A DNA stretch of 50,380 bases from NCBI RefSeq assembly GCF_000518245.1, contig NZ_KI912407.1, positions 1 through 50,380 on the forward strand. The letters run 5' to 3'. How positions within the stretch are numbered: the stretch's first letter is position 1; every line of letters begins with the position of its first letter. Positions 1 through 8,591 of this stretch are shown here, one piece after another. Position numbers and translations under genes: made by a program. The notes beneath the pieces are model-generated. The model was not told the origin of the DNA. It ran no database searches and saw only the letters and a list, made by a program, of their open reading frames with translations. Source of the DNA: Brachyspira alvinipulli ATCC 51933. GTDB taxonomy: Bacteria > Spirochaetota > Brachyspiria > Brachyspirales > Brachyspiraceae.

Positions 1-2036
1 TTTTCTTCATATATTTTTATAAGCTCTTCATAAATATGTATGCTTTTATCTGGTTTTGAAACTTTTTGATAGAAAAATGCTAAATATGATAAATCTTTCA
101 TATAAGAACTTATTTTATTTTTATCATCATTATCTGAAATCGATATTTTTTTATTTTCAAAACTTTTTATATTTTTAAGGCATACTTCTATAGCTTTATT
201 GTATGTTTCTAATGTACTTTCTTTATCATCAATTTTCAAATATAAATTAGCCTGTTTTTCAAAAAGCCCATAATTATTTTTATTTCTTGATATTTTTTTA
301 TTATAGTTTTTTATTAAGTCATTATATATTTCAAATGCTTTTTCTTTATTTCCTATTTTTATATAAATATCTGCTATTTCTTTTAAATATTCTTTTTTGT
401 TTCTCTTATCTTTTTTTATAAGTTCTCTGCATTTTTTTATGGCTTTTTCATAATATAAATTTCTATTTTCTATATCATTAAGTTTATCATATGAAGAAGC
501 AATCTTTTTTAATGTATCAAGTTTAATGCTGCCATTTGTATATATATCATATAAGAATAGTTTATCATCTATTTTTAAATATTCTTTATATGCTTCTATA
601 GAATTATTGTATTTTTCAAGACTTTCATAACATTCTGCTAATTTTTCATGATATTCGCATGGCTCATTTAAAATTTCTATAGCTTTATTATAATAATTAA
701 CAGCTTCTTCATAGTTTTCTAATTTTTTATAAATTTCAGCAATATTAATATAATAGTCTAAATTTCCACTGTCAATTTCTATAGCTTTATTGTAATAATC
801 AATAGCCTCATTATAATTTTCTGCATTTTCATAAGTACGGGCAATATCAATATAATAATTTAATATATCGTCAGGATACATCTTTATAAGCATCTTATAT
901 GTATTTATTGCCTTTTTATAATTTTTTGCTTTTATATATGTTTCAGCTATATTTTTATAATTCTCTTTAGATGTTTGATTATATAATTCTATAGCTTTAT
1001 CATATTCTCCGTATCTTTTATAAAAGTCTGCGAGCTCTTCACGGCATGCAGAAGCTGACTGTCTATGAAAACCATTGTCATCTATAATATCAGTATATGC
1101 CTGAACTATATCATTATAAGTTTCGCTTCCTTTAAAATCCTCATCACCAAAAGGTATAATCATAAATGGTGCTGATATATATTTTTCTATACTGACTTTC
1201 AAGGCGTACAAAGCATCATCATTTTTACCGAGTTTTTTATATAAATCATACAATGATTTTAATGCTTTTAAACAATCATAAAAATAATCATCTAACTCGC
1301 TTCTTACATCTATATCTAATGCCCTCTCATAACTTTTCAAAGCTTCATCATACTGTCCATTTTTTTCATAGCTTAATCCTAAATAATGCCAATAATCAGA
1401 TGCTTTATAAAAATCATTAAAACAATCTATTGAATCTTCTATAATCTTTTTAAAAGTTTCTATAGCCTCTTGGATTTTTCCTAAATATAAATTTATTTTC
1501 CCCAATGTATAATAATAATATTCTTTATGGTTACGAATTGTCTCTGTATAATTTATTTCAGCTGCTTTTTTATGAAACTCTATAGCTTTATCATAATCTT
1601 TTATAACAAAGAAATACACTGTTCCAAGTAAATACCAATATTCAGAATCTTTACCATTTAATTCAATAGCATTTTCTAATAATTCAATAATTTCTTTTTG
1701 TATTTTTTTATTATTATCATAATCGCTGTCATAATAATATGATGCTGCTAAATAGTATAATACTTTATCTTTTTTATAATTAAGATTTAAAAGTTTTTTT
1801 AATGTTATTCTTAATTTTTTATATTTATCATTAAAATATAAATGATCATACTGTACCAGAGCTAATAAAAATAATAATTCTTTATTATTAGGATCTTTTT
1901 TTAAATGCCTCTTTAATATTTCTTGAGCTTCTTCATAATAAAGCACATCGTCATCTTCAAGTTCTTCATTATTTATGCTTTTATTTATTAATTCTTTTAT
2001 TTCTTCTATTGTGTAATTTTTTTTATTATCTTGCAT
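1..2036 (-). CDS. TPR-repeat protein, partial (C-terminus beyond window)
   Basis: The reading frame is open from the ATG at 2036 down to base 1, about 678 codons, with no stop in the window, so the C-terminus lies outside. The protein begins MQDNKKNYTIEEI and consists of degenerate tetratricopeptide repeats of about 34 residues, with recurring 'Y-x-x-A-I-x-x-Y-x-K-A-I-E-I' cores. TPR arrays are protein-interaction scaffolds; no catalytic domain, signal peptide or membrane segment is visible, so it is probably cytosolic. A GGAG ribosome site precedes the ATG. It is a close paralogue of the next gene (2172-4448), with nearly identical N-terminal residues and the same repeat order. By alignment with that paralogue about 88 further codons are missing. 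Function is unknown. Confidence 0.85.
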   Translation of the reverse strand, partial: MQDNKKNYTIEEIKELINKSINNEELEDDDVLYYEEAQEILKRHLKKDPNNKELLFLLALVQYDHLYFNDKYKKLRITLKKLLNLNYKKDKVLYYLAASYYYDSDYDNNKKIQKEIIELLENAIELNGKDSEYWYLLGTVYFFVIKDYDKAIEFHKKAAEINYTETIRNHKEYYYYTLGKINLYLGKIQEAIETFKKIIEDSIDCFNDFYKASDYWHYLGLSYEKNGQYDEALKSYERALDIDVRSELDDYFYDCLKALKSLYDLYKKLGKNDDALYALKVSIEKYISAPFMIIPFGDEDFKGSETYNDIVQAYTDIIDDNGFHRQSASACREELADFYKRYGEYDKAIELYNQTSKENYKNIAETYIKAKNYKKAINTYKMLIKMYPDDILNYYIDIARTYENAENYNEAIDYYNKAIEIDSGNLDYYINIAEIYKKLENYEEAVNYYNKAIEILNEPCEYHEKLAECYESLEKYNNSIEAYKEYLKIDDKLFLYDIYTNGSIKLDTLKKIASSYDKLNDIENRNLYYEKAIKKCRELIKKDKRNKKEYLKEIADIYIKIGNKEKAFEIYNDLIKNYNKKISRNKNNYGLFEKQANLYLKIDDKESTLETYNKAIEVCLKNIKSFENKKISISDNDDKNKISSYMKDLSYLAFFYQKVSKPDKSIHIYEELIKIYEE

Positions 2037-2075
2037 TTTATTCTCCTATTTTTTCTAAAAAATTAATTAGCTAAT

Positions 2076-2111
2076 AAAGCCTAGTATGATAATAAAAACA
2101 TATTAGGCTTT
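2076..2111 (-). terminator. Hairpin terminator after the second TPR gene
   Basis: A 13-bp stem (2076-2088 with 2099-2111, one G-T pair) lies between the stop of the 2172-4448 gene and the start of the upstream-coordinate TPR gene. On the minus strand a T-rich stretch follows only after about 10 bases, so it is a moderate rather than an ideal intrinsic terminator. Confidence 0.5.
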
Positions 2112-2171
2112 TATTTTGTTTATATAATTCATTTTCAACAATATTTTTATAATTTAAATGCTATTGCTATT

Positions 2172-4448
2172 TTAGTACCTCCTACTTGATAATTCGAATA
2201 TACATGCTGTTTCTACTTCTTTCCATAATTCTATATCATTTATTCTTTTTTCTATTAATTTAATAGTTCTTTCTTTTTCGTCTTTAATATCTGGGCTTTT
2301 ATTTGTATATATTTCCAATACTCTTTTATATGTTTCTAAAGATTCATTTTTATTTTCTAACTTTATATATAATTCTGCAATAGAACTCAAATAAAATATA
2401 TTTGATAGATCATTTTTGTCAGTTATTAGGCTTTTATATATTTTTATAAGCTCTTCATAAATTGGAATACTTTTATCTGGTTTTGACACTTTTTGATACA
2501 ATAATGTCAAATATGATAAATCTTTCATATAACAATCTCTATATTTTTCAGTTGTATCTGATATATTTTCATTTTTTAAATCTTCTATTTTTTTAATGCA
2601 TAATTCTATTGATTTATTGTATGTTTTTAATGCATTTTCTTTATCATCAAATTTTAAATGTAAATCTCCTAAATGTTTTAGAAATTGATAATACTCTTTA
2701 TCTTCATCTATATTTTTTTCATAGCACTCTATTATAAAATTATATGTTTCTGCTGATTTTTCTTTATCACCAAATTTTAAATATAAATCCCTTAAATATT
2801 TTAGAAATTGATAGTAATCTTTATCTTCATCTGTATTTTTTTCATAGTACTCTATCATAGAATTATATATTTCTATTGCTTTTTGCCTATCTCCTAGTTT
2901 TACATAAACATCAATTATTTTTTTATAATAAATACTAATATTATCAAAAGAAATTAAATTCCTATTTTTTATAGTTTCTATTGCTTTTTGCTTATCTTCT
3001 AATTTCATATAACTATTCATTAATTCTTCATGCAATTTATCTGCTTTCTCAATACTATATTTTTCAATAAGCTCTATATGTTTATTATAAAATTTAATAG
3101 CCTCATCATATTTTTCTAACTTTTCATAGGCATAAGCAATCTCTTCAAAATAGTATATATGATCACAAATTTCTATGGCCTTATTATAATAATTAATAAC
3201 TTCTTCATAATTTTTTGCATCTTCATAAGTATGAGCAATATCAATATAATAATTTAATTTATTATCTGGATATATTTCTATAAGCATTTTATATATATCT
3301 ATTGCCTTATCATAATTTTTACATTCTCTATATGTTTCAGCAATATTTTTATAATTTTCAATAGATATTTTATTATATAATTCTATAGCTTTATCATATT
3401 CTCCATATCTTTTATATAAGTATGCTAACATTTTACAGTATGCATCTTCTTTATATAAGTCTGATAACTCATTACCAAATGTATATTTTGAATAATGACA
3501 ATATTTTATTATATCAGTGTATGCCTGAACTATATCATTATAAGTTTCACTTCCCTTAAAAATATTATATTTAGATGATATAAGCATTAAAGGAGATGAA
3601 ATATCTTTTTCTATACTTTTTATTAACATTTCTATAGCTTTATCATTTTTACCTAGTTTTTTATATAAATCATACAATGATTTTAATGCATTTAAAGAGT
3701 CATAAAAATTATCATCTAACTCACTTCTTACATTTATATCTAATGCATTTTTATAATTTTTTAAAGCTTCATCATACTGTCCGTTTTTTTCATAGCTTAA
3801 GCCTAAATAATGCCAATAATTAGACTTTTCATAAAAATTATTAAAACAATCTATTGAATCTTCTATAGCCTTTTTAAAATTTTCTATAGCCTCTTGGCTT
3901 TTTCCTAAATATAAATTTATTTGTCCTAATCTATAATAATAATATTCTTTATGGTTATGAATTGTCTCTGTATAATTTATTTCAGCTGCTTTTTTATGAA
4001 ACTCTATAGCTTTATTATAATCCTTTTTTATATTATAATGTATATTTCCTAATAAATACCAATACTCAGAATCTTTATTATTTAATTTAATAGTATTTTC
4101 TAATAATTGAATAATTTTTTCATAATCATTGTAATAGCAATCCCTATAATATGATGCTGCTAAATAGTATAAAACTTTATCTTTTTTATAATCAAGATTC
4201 AAAAGTTTTTTCAATGTTGTTATTACTTTTTTATATTTATCGCTAATATATGAATCGTCATACTGTACCTGTACTAATAAAAATAACAATTCTCTATTAT
4301 TAGAATCTTTTTTTAAATATTCCTCTAATATTTCTTGAGCTTTTTCATGGTAATCTGCATCCTTTTCTTCAAGTTCTTCATTATTTATTCTTTTATTTAT
4401 TATGGCTTCAATTTCTTCTATTGTGTAATTTTTTTTATTATCTTGCAT
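2172..4448 (-). CDS. TPR-repeat protein, 758 aa
   Basis: A 758-residue protein made almost entirely of tetratricopeptide repeats, with helical pairs such as 'YDEALKNYKNALDI', 'YDKAIELYNKI' and 'YEEVINYYNKAIEI'. It is rich in Tyr, Lys, Asn and Glu. There is no signal peptide or transmembrane segment, so a cytosolic scaffold role is likely, but partner and pathway are unknown. An AAGGGG ribosome site precedes the ATG at 4448. It lies immediately upstream of the partial paralogue at 1-2036 on the same strand; the two begin with the same MQDNKKNYTIEEI and share long blocks of the same repeats, indicating tandem duplication. Repeats near residues 490-600 include two nearly identical successive units ('YYQFLKYLRDLYLKFGDKE' and 'YYQFLKHLGDLHLKFDDKE'), a second level of duplication inside the gene. 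Confidence 0.88.
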   Translation of the reverse strand: MQDNKKNYTIEEIEAIINKRINNEELEEKDADYHEKAQEILEEYLKKDSNNRELLFLLVQVQYDDSYISDKYKKVITTLKKLLNLDYKKDKVLYYLAASYYRDCYYNDYEKIIQLLENTIKLNNKDSEYWYLLGNIHYNIKKDYNKAIEFHKKAAEINYTETIHNHKEYYYYRLGQINLYLGKSQEAIENFKKAIEDSIDCFNNFYEKSNYWHYLGLSYEKNGQYDEALKNYKNALDINVRSELDDNFYDSLNALKSLYDLYKKLGKNDKAIEMLIKSIEKDISSPLMLISSKYNIFKGSETYNDIVQAYTDIIKYCHYSKYTFGNELSDLYKEDAYCKMLAYLYKRYGEYDKAIELYNKISIENYKNIAETYRECKNYDKAIDIYKMLIEIYPDNKLNYYIDIAHTYEDAKNYEEVINYYNKAIEICDHIYYFEEIAYAYEKLEKYDEAIKFYNKHIELIEKYSIEKADKLHEELMNSYMKLEDKQKAIETIKNRNLISFDNISIYYKKIIDVYVKLGDRQKAIEIYNSMIEYYEKNTDEDKDYYQFLKYLRDLYLKFGDKEKSAETYNFIIECYEKNIDEDKEYYQFLKHLGDLHLKFDDKENALKTYNKSIELCIKKIEDLKNENISDTTEKYRDCYMKDLSYLTLLYQKVSKPDKSIPIYEELIKIYKSLITDKNDLSNIFYLSSIAELYIKLENKNESLETYKRVLEIYTNKSPDIKDEKERTIKLIEKRINDIELWKEVETACIFELSSRRY

Positions 4449-4500
4449 TTTATTCCCCTTAAAAACATTTCTAAACTATTAATATTATAAATAATTTAGA

Positions 4501-4515
4501 TGACAAAAAATGTCG
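4501..4515. promoter_or_regulatory. Small palindrome upstream of TPR gene
   Basis: TGACAAAAAATGTCG contains the inverted repeat GACA-N5-TGTC, about 55 bp upstream of the TPR start codon at 4448 and just past the ankyrin-gene terminator. It could be an operator in the TPR promoter region. No convincing -35/-10 pair was found with it. Confidence 0.25.
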
Positions 4516-4527
4516 CAAAATCATGGC

Positions 4528-4567
4528 AAAAAAAAAGAGGCTTAGAAATATTAATTCTAAGCCTCTT
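4528..4567 (-). terminator. Intrinsic terminator of the ankyrin gene
   Basis: A perfect 12-bp stem (4535-4546 with 4556-4567) with a 9-base loop, followed on the minus strand by a run of T (the A-run 4528-4536 on the plus strand). It sits 27 bp after the ankyrin gene stop. Confidence 0.9.
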
Positions 4568-4593
4568 AATCAATCACAATTATAATATAAAAC

Positions 4594-6576
4594 TTACCAC
4601 CATTTTTTACTTAAATCTGGTTTCTTGATATATTCAGGTAAGACTAATTTTGTATTATTTTCGGGTACATATTCAGTAGTTCCTCTTAAATAAGCAGCAA
4701 TATTTTGATAACCATTATCGGCAGCTAAATCAGCAGCAGTATATCCGTCACTGTCTTTTAATGTTTTATCAGCATTGCATTTCTCTACTAAAGCCATAAC
4801 AGCATCTATATTTCCATAAGCAGCAGCATAATGAAGTGCTGTAGCTTTATCAGCATCTGTTATATTAACATCAGCATTGCCTTTTTGAACTAAAACAACT
4901 AAAGCATCAACATTATTTTCCAAAGCAGCATAATGTATAGGATATATACCTTCTTTGTTAGCCATATTAACACTTGACTTATCAGCAGAAATTATATTTT
5001 CTATAACATCAGCAGAAGCATACATTGCCGCATAATGTAAAGCTGTATTTCCATCCGAATTCTTTATTTTACTATCAGCATTATATTTGAAAAGTACTTC
5101 AACTGTACTAGGTTTATTCTTCATAGCAGCCCAATGTAAAGGAGTATCTCCTCCATTATTATCAAGTTCATTAACTAAAGTTTTATCCTTCTCTAATAAT
5201 AGTATTACAGCATCATCATTTCCATTAGCAGCAGCAACATGTATAGGCATAGCTCCGTCTATATCATCTCTAGCTTTAATATTACATCCTGCATTGATAA
5301 GTGTATAAACTATATCAGCATTTCCTATATATGAAGCAACTATTAAAGGTGTAGCTCCTCCAAGATACCAATTATCCAAAGTAGCCTCATAAGGAAGTTT
5401 TACTTCTTTATCTATATCTTTATAAGAAAGCAAAGCCTCAACAGAATCAAGGCTATTATTAATAACTGCCAAATGTAAAGGTGAATAACCATTTTCATCA
5501 GCGAAGTTAGGATTAATTCCTTCTTTAATTAAATTATTCAATGCTATTATATCATTATTTTTTACAGCAACTAAAAGCTCAAGTTGTTTCACATTCAAGT
5601 CTGTATTATTAGTTTGATTTTCTTGTCTTTTTGCATAAGTGTCACCGCCTTCTAATACAGATTTGTCAGGTACATCTTCTTCAGCTTTTTCTTCTGCTTC
5701 TTTTTCTGCAGAAGCTTGTTCCTCATTATTATTATCTGCATTATTGTTATCAGCTAAAACAGTTTCTTCTTCCAAATCCTCTTTTTCAGGATCTTCTCTT
5801 TTTATATTATCATTTCCAGCCAAATAATTTTTAACATCATCGCGTCTTGCATAATCCATAGGATTACTTCCGTCTTTTGCTTTACTTTCCTTATTTGCTC
5901 CTAAATCAACAAGAGTTTGAACAGTATCTACCGAAGAAAATGCAGCTGCATAATGCAGAGGTGTCCATCCGTCAGCATCTTTAGCTTCTATATCTGCTCC
6001 ATTTTCCATAAGCAACTGAATAGTATCTTTCTTATCTTTCATAGCAGCCCAATGCAATGGAGTATTATCTCTATTATCCACAACATTTACTAATTCAGGA
6101 TCTCTAGCTAATAAAATTTTTATTACTTCATTTCTTCCATTAGCAGCAGCAAGGTGTATAGCCATAGCTCCATCAACGCCGTCTCTAGCTCTTATATTAG
6201 CTTTATTATCTAGTAATAAAGTAACTATATTGGCATCGCCCATAAAAGCAGCCAATATCATAGGAGTAGAACCGCCTAAAAACCAATTATCTATACTAAC
6301 TTTCATATCTAATTTGGAATCTATATTTATATTTTTTGCTTTTAAAAGCTCATTTATTGTATTTACATCTTTATTATAAACTGCTCTATGTAAAGGAGAA
6401 TATCCTTCATCATCTAATACATTAATATTTATATCATTAGAACTAGCTAAAATACTTGATACATCGCTGGTATTTTTAGCATTAATAGCCTTAAATAAAC
6501 TTTCTTCACCTGCAGTTAATGCAAATATAGAATAACTAAAAGTTAAAAATACCGCTAAAAATTTAATATGTTTCAC
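4594..6576 (-). CDS. Secreted ankyrin-repeat protein with duplicated halves
   Basis: A 660-residue protein with an N-terminal signal peptide (MKHIKF, hydrophobic core, then FALTAGEE), so it is likely periplasmic or surface exposed. It holds about 14 ankyrin repeats with hallmark 'TPLHWAAMK', 'SPLHLAV' and 'TALHYAA' motifs. Residues ~24-250 and ~330-560 are two copies of the same six-repeat block. Each contains an unusual insertion, DNWFLGG around W98 and DNWYLGG around W403, at the same place. The copies are joined by an acidic Glu/Asn/Ala-rich linker (~255-320), and the second half has extra repeats. Ankyrin arrays bind other proteins; the ligand is unknown. The ribosome site is AAAGGTG before ATG 6576. 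It has its own promoter and terminator, so it is monocistronic. Confidence 0.88.
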   Translation of the reverse strand: MKHIKFLAVFLTFSYSIFALTAGEESLFKAINAKNTSDVSSILASSNDININVLDDEGYSPLHRAVYNKDVNTINELLKAKNINIDSKLDMKVSIDNWFLGGSTPMILAAFMGDANIVTLLLDNKANIRARDGVDGAMAIHLAAANGRNEVIKILLARDPELVNVVDNRDNTPLHWAAMKDKKDTIQLLMENGADIEAKDADGWTPLHYAAAFSSVDTVQTLVDLGANKESKAKDGSNPMDYARRDDVKNYLAGNDNIKREDPEKEDLEEETVLADNNNADNNNEEQASAEKEAEEKAEEDVPDKSVLEGGDTYAKRQENQTNNTDLNVKQLELLVAVKNNDIIALNNLIKEGINPNFADENGYSPLHLAVINNSLDSVEALLSYKDIDKEVKLPYEATLDNWYLGGATPLIVASYIGNADIVYTLINAGCNIKARDDIDGAMPIHVAAANGNDDAVILLLEKDKTLVNELDNNGGDTPLHWAAMKNKPSTVEVLFKYNADSKIKNSDGNTALHYAAMYASADVIENIISADKSSVNMANKEGIYPIHYAALENNVDALVVLVQKGNADVNITDADKATALHYAAAYGNIDAVMALVEKCNADKTLKDSDGYTAADLAADNGYQNIAAYLRGTTEYVPENNTKLVLPEYIKKPDLSKKWW

Positions 6577-6614
6577 CTTTGGTACTCCAATATCAGAAAA
6601 TAATAATTTTTATA

Positions 6615-6642
6615 AGTATATTAGATAATAAATAAATATCAA
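6615..6642 (-). promoter_or_regulatory. Sigma-70-type promoter of the ankyrin gene
   Basis: On the minus strand TTGATA (6637-6642) and TATACT (6615-6620) are separated by 16 bp, about 39 bp upstream of the ankyrin start codon. Confidence 0.6.
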
Positions 6643-6684
6643 GTACATCAAAAAAATTTAATTTTCATACAAAATAAAATTATA

Positions 6685-7015
6685 TTCTAAAACCCCGCCC
6701 TTTATTCTATACTGTTTAAATAAATAATTTTACTTTTATCATATTTTCCGCCTTATTAGATTTTTAAGCACCCGCCCTAGTGTTATTTAAATTTATAATA
6801 TATTTACCGCACGCAGAATAAAACTAAAAATATAGGCTTCATTACTAATTCAAATTAAATTTATTATCAAAATGCATTTACCGTGCGTTAATTAAATTCT
6901 AAACCTAATTAAAATTTGGGCGGGTGTGCTTTTTCTTTATTAAGTTTTTAATATAAATAAAATTTTTAATTGAAACTTAGTTTTTAAATTTTAAAGGGCG
7001 GGGTAAAATGGATGT
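6685..7015. repeat. Non-coding region with nested GC-rich inverted words
   Basis: In otherwise very AT-rich non-coding DNA there are isolated GC-rich words. ACCCCGCCCTTT at 6692-6703 is matched by its exact reverse complement at 6993-7004. AGCACCCGCCC near 6767-6777 is matched by GGGCGGGTGTGCT at 6918-6930 (reverse complement with a 2-base insertion). TTTACCGCACGC near 6803-6814 resembles TTTACCGTGCGT near 6878-6889. The outer pairs are arranged symmetrically around the inner pair. No ORF fits here. It resembles a dispersed intergenic repeat cluster; function is unknown. Confidence 0.55.
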
Positions 7016-7061
7016 ATTTTACAACTCTGACAAACTCCAAAAAAGTTGGTATAACAATAAC

Positions 7062-7090
7062 TTGAAATAAAAAATATATTATGATAGAAT
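7062..7090 (+). promoter_or_regulatory. Sigma-70-type promoter of the antiporter gene
   Basis: TTGAAA (7062-7067) and TAGAAT (7085-7090) with 17 bp spacing. The predicted transcript start near 7097 would leave a leader of about 245 bases before the ATG at 7342. Confidence 0.5.
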
Positions 7091-7096
7091 GATTGC

Positions 7097-7341
7097 CAAT
7101 TAAATAAGGAATGAGGTCTCCTTAAATTATTTAATTATAGTTATTAATTAAATAATTAAACCGCTTGATATTTAATTCTTTTAAAATATAAAAGCTGATG
7201 ACTTCTGCAAATTTTATGATTTTTTAACTTAAATAATTTTAATTTAAGTAATTTATGAATTTGCAGATAATAGTTTTTATATTTCTTAAATCTCCAATTC
7301 ATAATAAAAAATCAAATACTAACAAAAAAGGATTATATATT
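7097..7341 (+). other. Long untranslated leader of the antiporter gene
   Basis: About 245 bases between the predicted transcription start and the preferred start codon. It has a small AAGGA/TCCTT stem at 7106-7123 and several AT-only inverted stretches (7125-7160). No known riboswitch family is recognised by eye. The frame stays open upstream of 7342 to an ATG at 7255, but that ATG has no ribosome site. Confidence 0.35.
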
Positions 7342-8532
7342 ATGCTTCTTAGTTTAGCCTTAATATTTTTATGCGGAATGCTTTTAGGTAAAATTTTCTC
7401 TCTTCTAAAACTTCCTTCTCTTCTAGGACTTATAATTACAGGTATAATATTAGGACCATATTGTTTGAATTTATTAGATGATTCAATACTTTCAATATCA
7501 GCAGATTTAAGAGAATTAGCTCTTATTATAATACTGACAAGAGCCGGACTTAATCTTGATATAGAAGATTTAAAAAAAGTAGGAAGACCTGCTGTACTTA
7601 TGTGTTTTGTACCTGCAACTTTTGAAATTGTAGGAATGATTTTAATAGCTCCTAAACTATTTAATATCAGTTTATTGGAAGCTGCATTAATGGGTTCTGT
7701 AGTAGCTGCCGTTTCTCCTGCTGTGCTTGTACCAAAAATGTTAAAATTAATAGATGAAAAATACGGCACCAATAAAAGCATACCGCAATTGTTAATGGCA
7801 GGTGCTTCTGTTGATGATATATTTGTAATAGTTCTTTTTGCATCTTTTACTTCGCTTGTTAAAGGAGGCAGTATTTCGGCATTAGATTTTGTAAAAATTC
7901 CTACATCTATTGTTTTCGGACTTTTATTAGGAGTAATAATAGGTTTAATATTATCAAAATTTTTTACTAGATTTCATATGAGAGACAGTGCTAAAGTTGT
8001 TATAATATTAAGCATATCATTTATATTAGTAACCATAGAAAATTCAATTTCAAAACTATTCAGCGGTATAATTGGTTTCTCAGGACTTTTGGCTGTTATG
8101 AGTATGGGAGCATATTTGAAAAAACAAAAAGAAGAATTATCAAAAAGACTTTCATTAAAATATTCCAAATTATGGGTAGCTGCCGAGATTATGCTTTTTG
8201 TACTTGTAGGGGCAGCAGTTAATATAAGCTATGCATTAAAAACGGGACTCACAGGAATTATATTAATATTCGGTGTTCTGATATTTAGAATGATTGGGGT
8301 TTTAGTATCATTAATAAAAACTAAACTCAATAAAAAAGAACGCATATTCTCTATGATAGCATATTGTCCTAAAGCTACAGTTCAGGCTGCTATAGGTTCT
8401 ATTCCATTGGCATTAGGATTTGCATCAGGAGAAATAATATTAACAATAGTTGTACTTGCAATATTAATCACAGCACCGCTTGGAGCTTTCGGAATAGAGT
8501 TTTTCTATAAAAGATTATTAACACATGAATAA
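7342..8532 (+). CDS. Cation:proton antiporter, Na_H_Exchanger (CPA) family
   Basis: A hydrophobic protein of about 396 residues with some 12 membrane helices, starting MLLSLALIFLCGMLLG, followed by 'KLPSLLGLIITGIILGPY' and the 'ILTRAGLNLDIEDLKK' segment typical of monovalent cation:proton antiporters of the Kef/CPA superfamily. A conserved membrane Asp pair ('GASVDDIFVIVLF') fits the ion-binding helix. It would exchange Na+ or K+ for H+ across the inner membrane. I place the start at the ATG at 7342 because AAGGA lies 9 bases before it and the hydrophobic helix begins there. The longer frame from 7255 adds 29 hydrophilic residues without a ribosome site. It is monocistronic and converges on the RND gene. 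Confidence 0.85.
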   Translation: MLLSLALIFLCGMLLGKIFSLLKLPSLLGLIITGIILGPYCLNLLDDSILSISADLRELALIIILTRAGLNLDIEDLKKVGRPAVLMCFVPATFEIVGMILIAPKLFNISLLEAALMGSVVAAVSPAVLVPKMLKLIDEKYGTNKSIPQLLMAGASVDDIFVIVLFASFTSLVKGGSISALDFVKIPTSIVFGLLLGVIIGLILSKFFTRFHMRDSAKVVIILSISFILVTIENSISKLFSGIIGFSGLLAVMSMGAYLKKQKEELSKRLSLKYSKLWVAAEIMLFVLVGAAVNISYALKTGLTGIILIFGVLIFRMIGVLVSLIKTKLNKKERIFSMIAYCPKATVQAAIGSIPLALGFASGEIILTIVVLAILITAPLGAFGIEFFYKRLLTHE

Positions 8533-8540
8533 ATTATATA

Positions 8541-8577
8541 AAAAAGGCTTTGCTATTTTTTATAGCAAAGCCGTAAA
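8541..8577. terminator. Bidirectional terminator between antiporter and RND genes
   Basis: A perfect 10-bp stem (8546-8555 with 8563-8572) with a 7-base loop. The minus strand continues in TTTTT, which suits the RND gene whose stop is at 8592. The plus strand tail is weaker but the hairpin can also serve the antiporter. Confidence 0.85.
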
Positions 8578-8591
8578 ATATATGAAGAAAA

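Noticed and set aside
5087-5834. Plus-strand open frames opposite the ankyrin gene
   Set aside because: They are antisense shadows of repetitive codons, without a start signal or recognisable protein.
6577-7254. Insertion sequence in the long intergenic region
   Set aside because: There is inverted repetition but no transposase frame, no clear terminal repeats and no target duplication.
7255-7341. Extended N-terminus of the antiporter from ATG 7255
   Set aside because: No ribosome site, a hydrophilic extension, and a well-placed AAGGA before the ATG at 7342.
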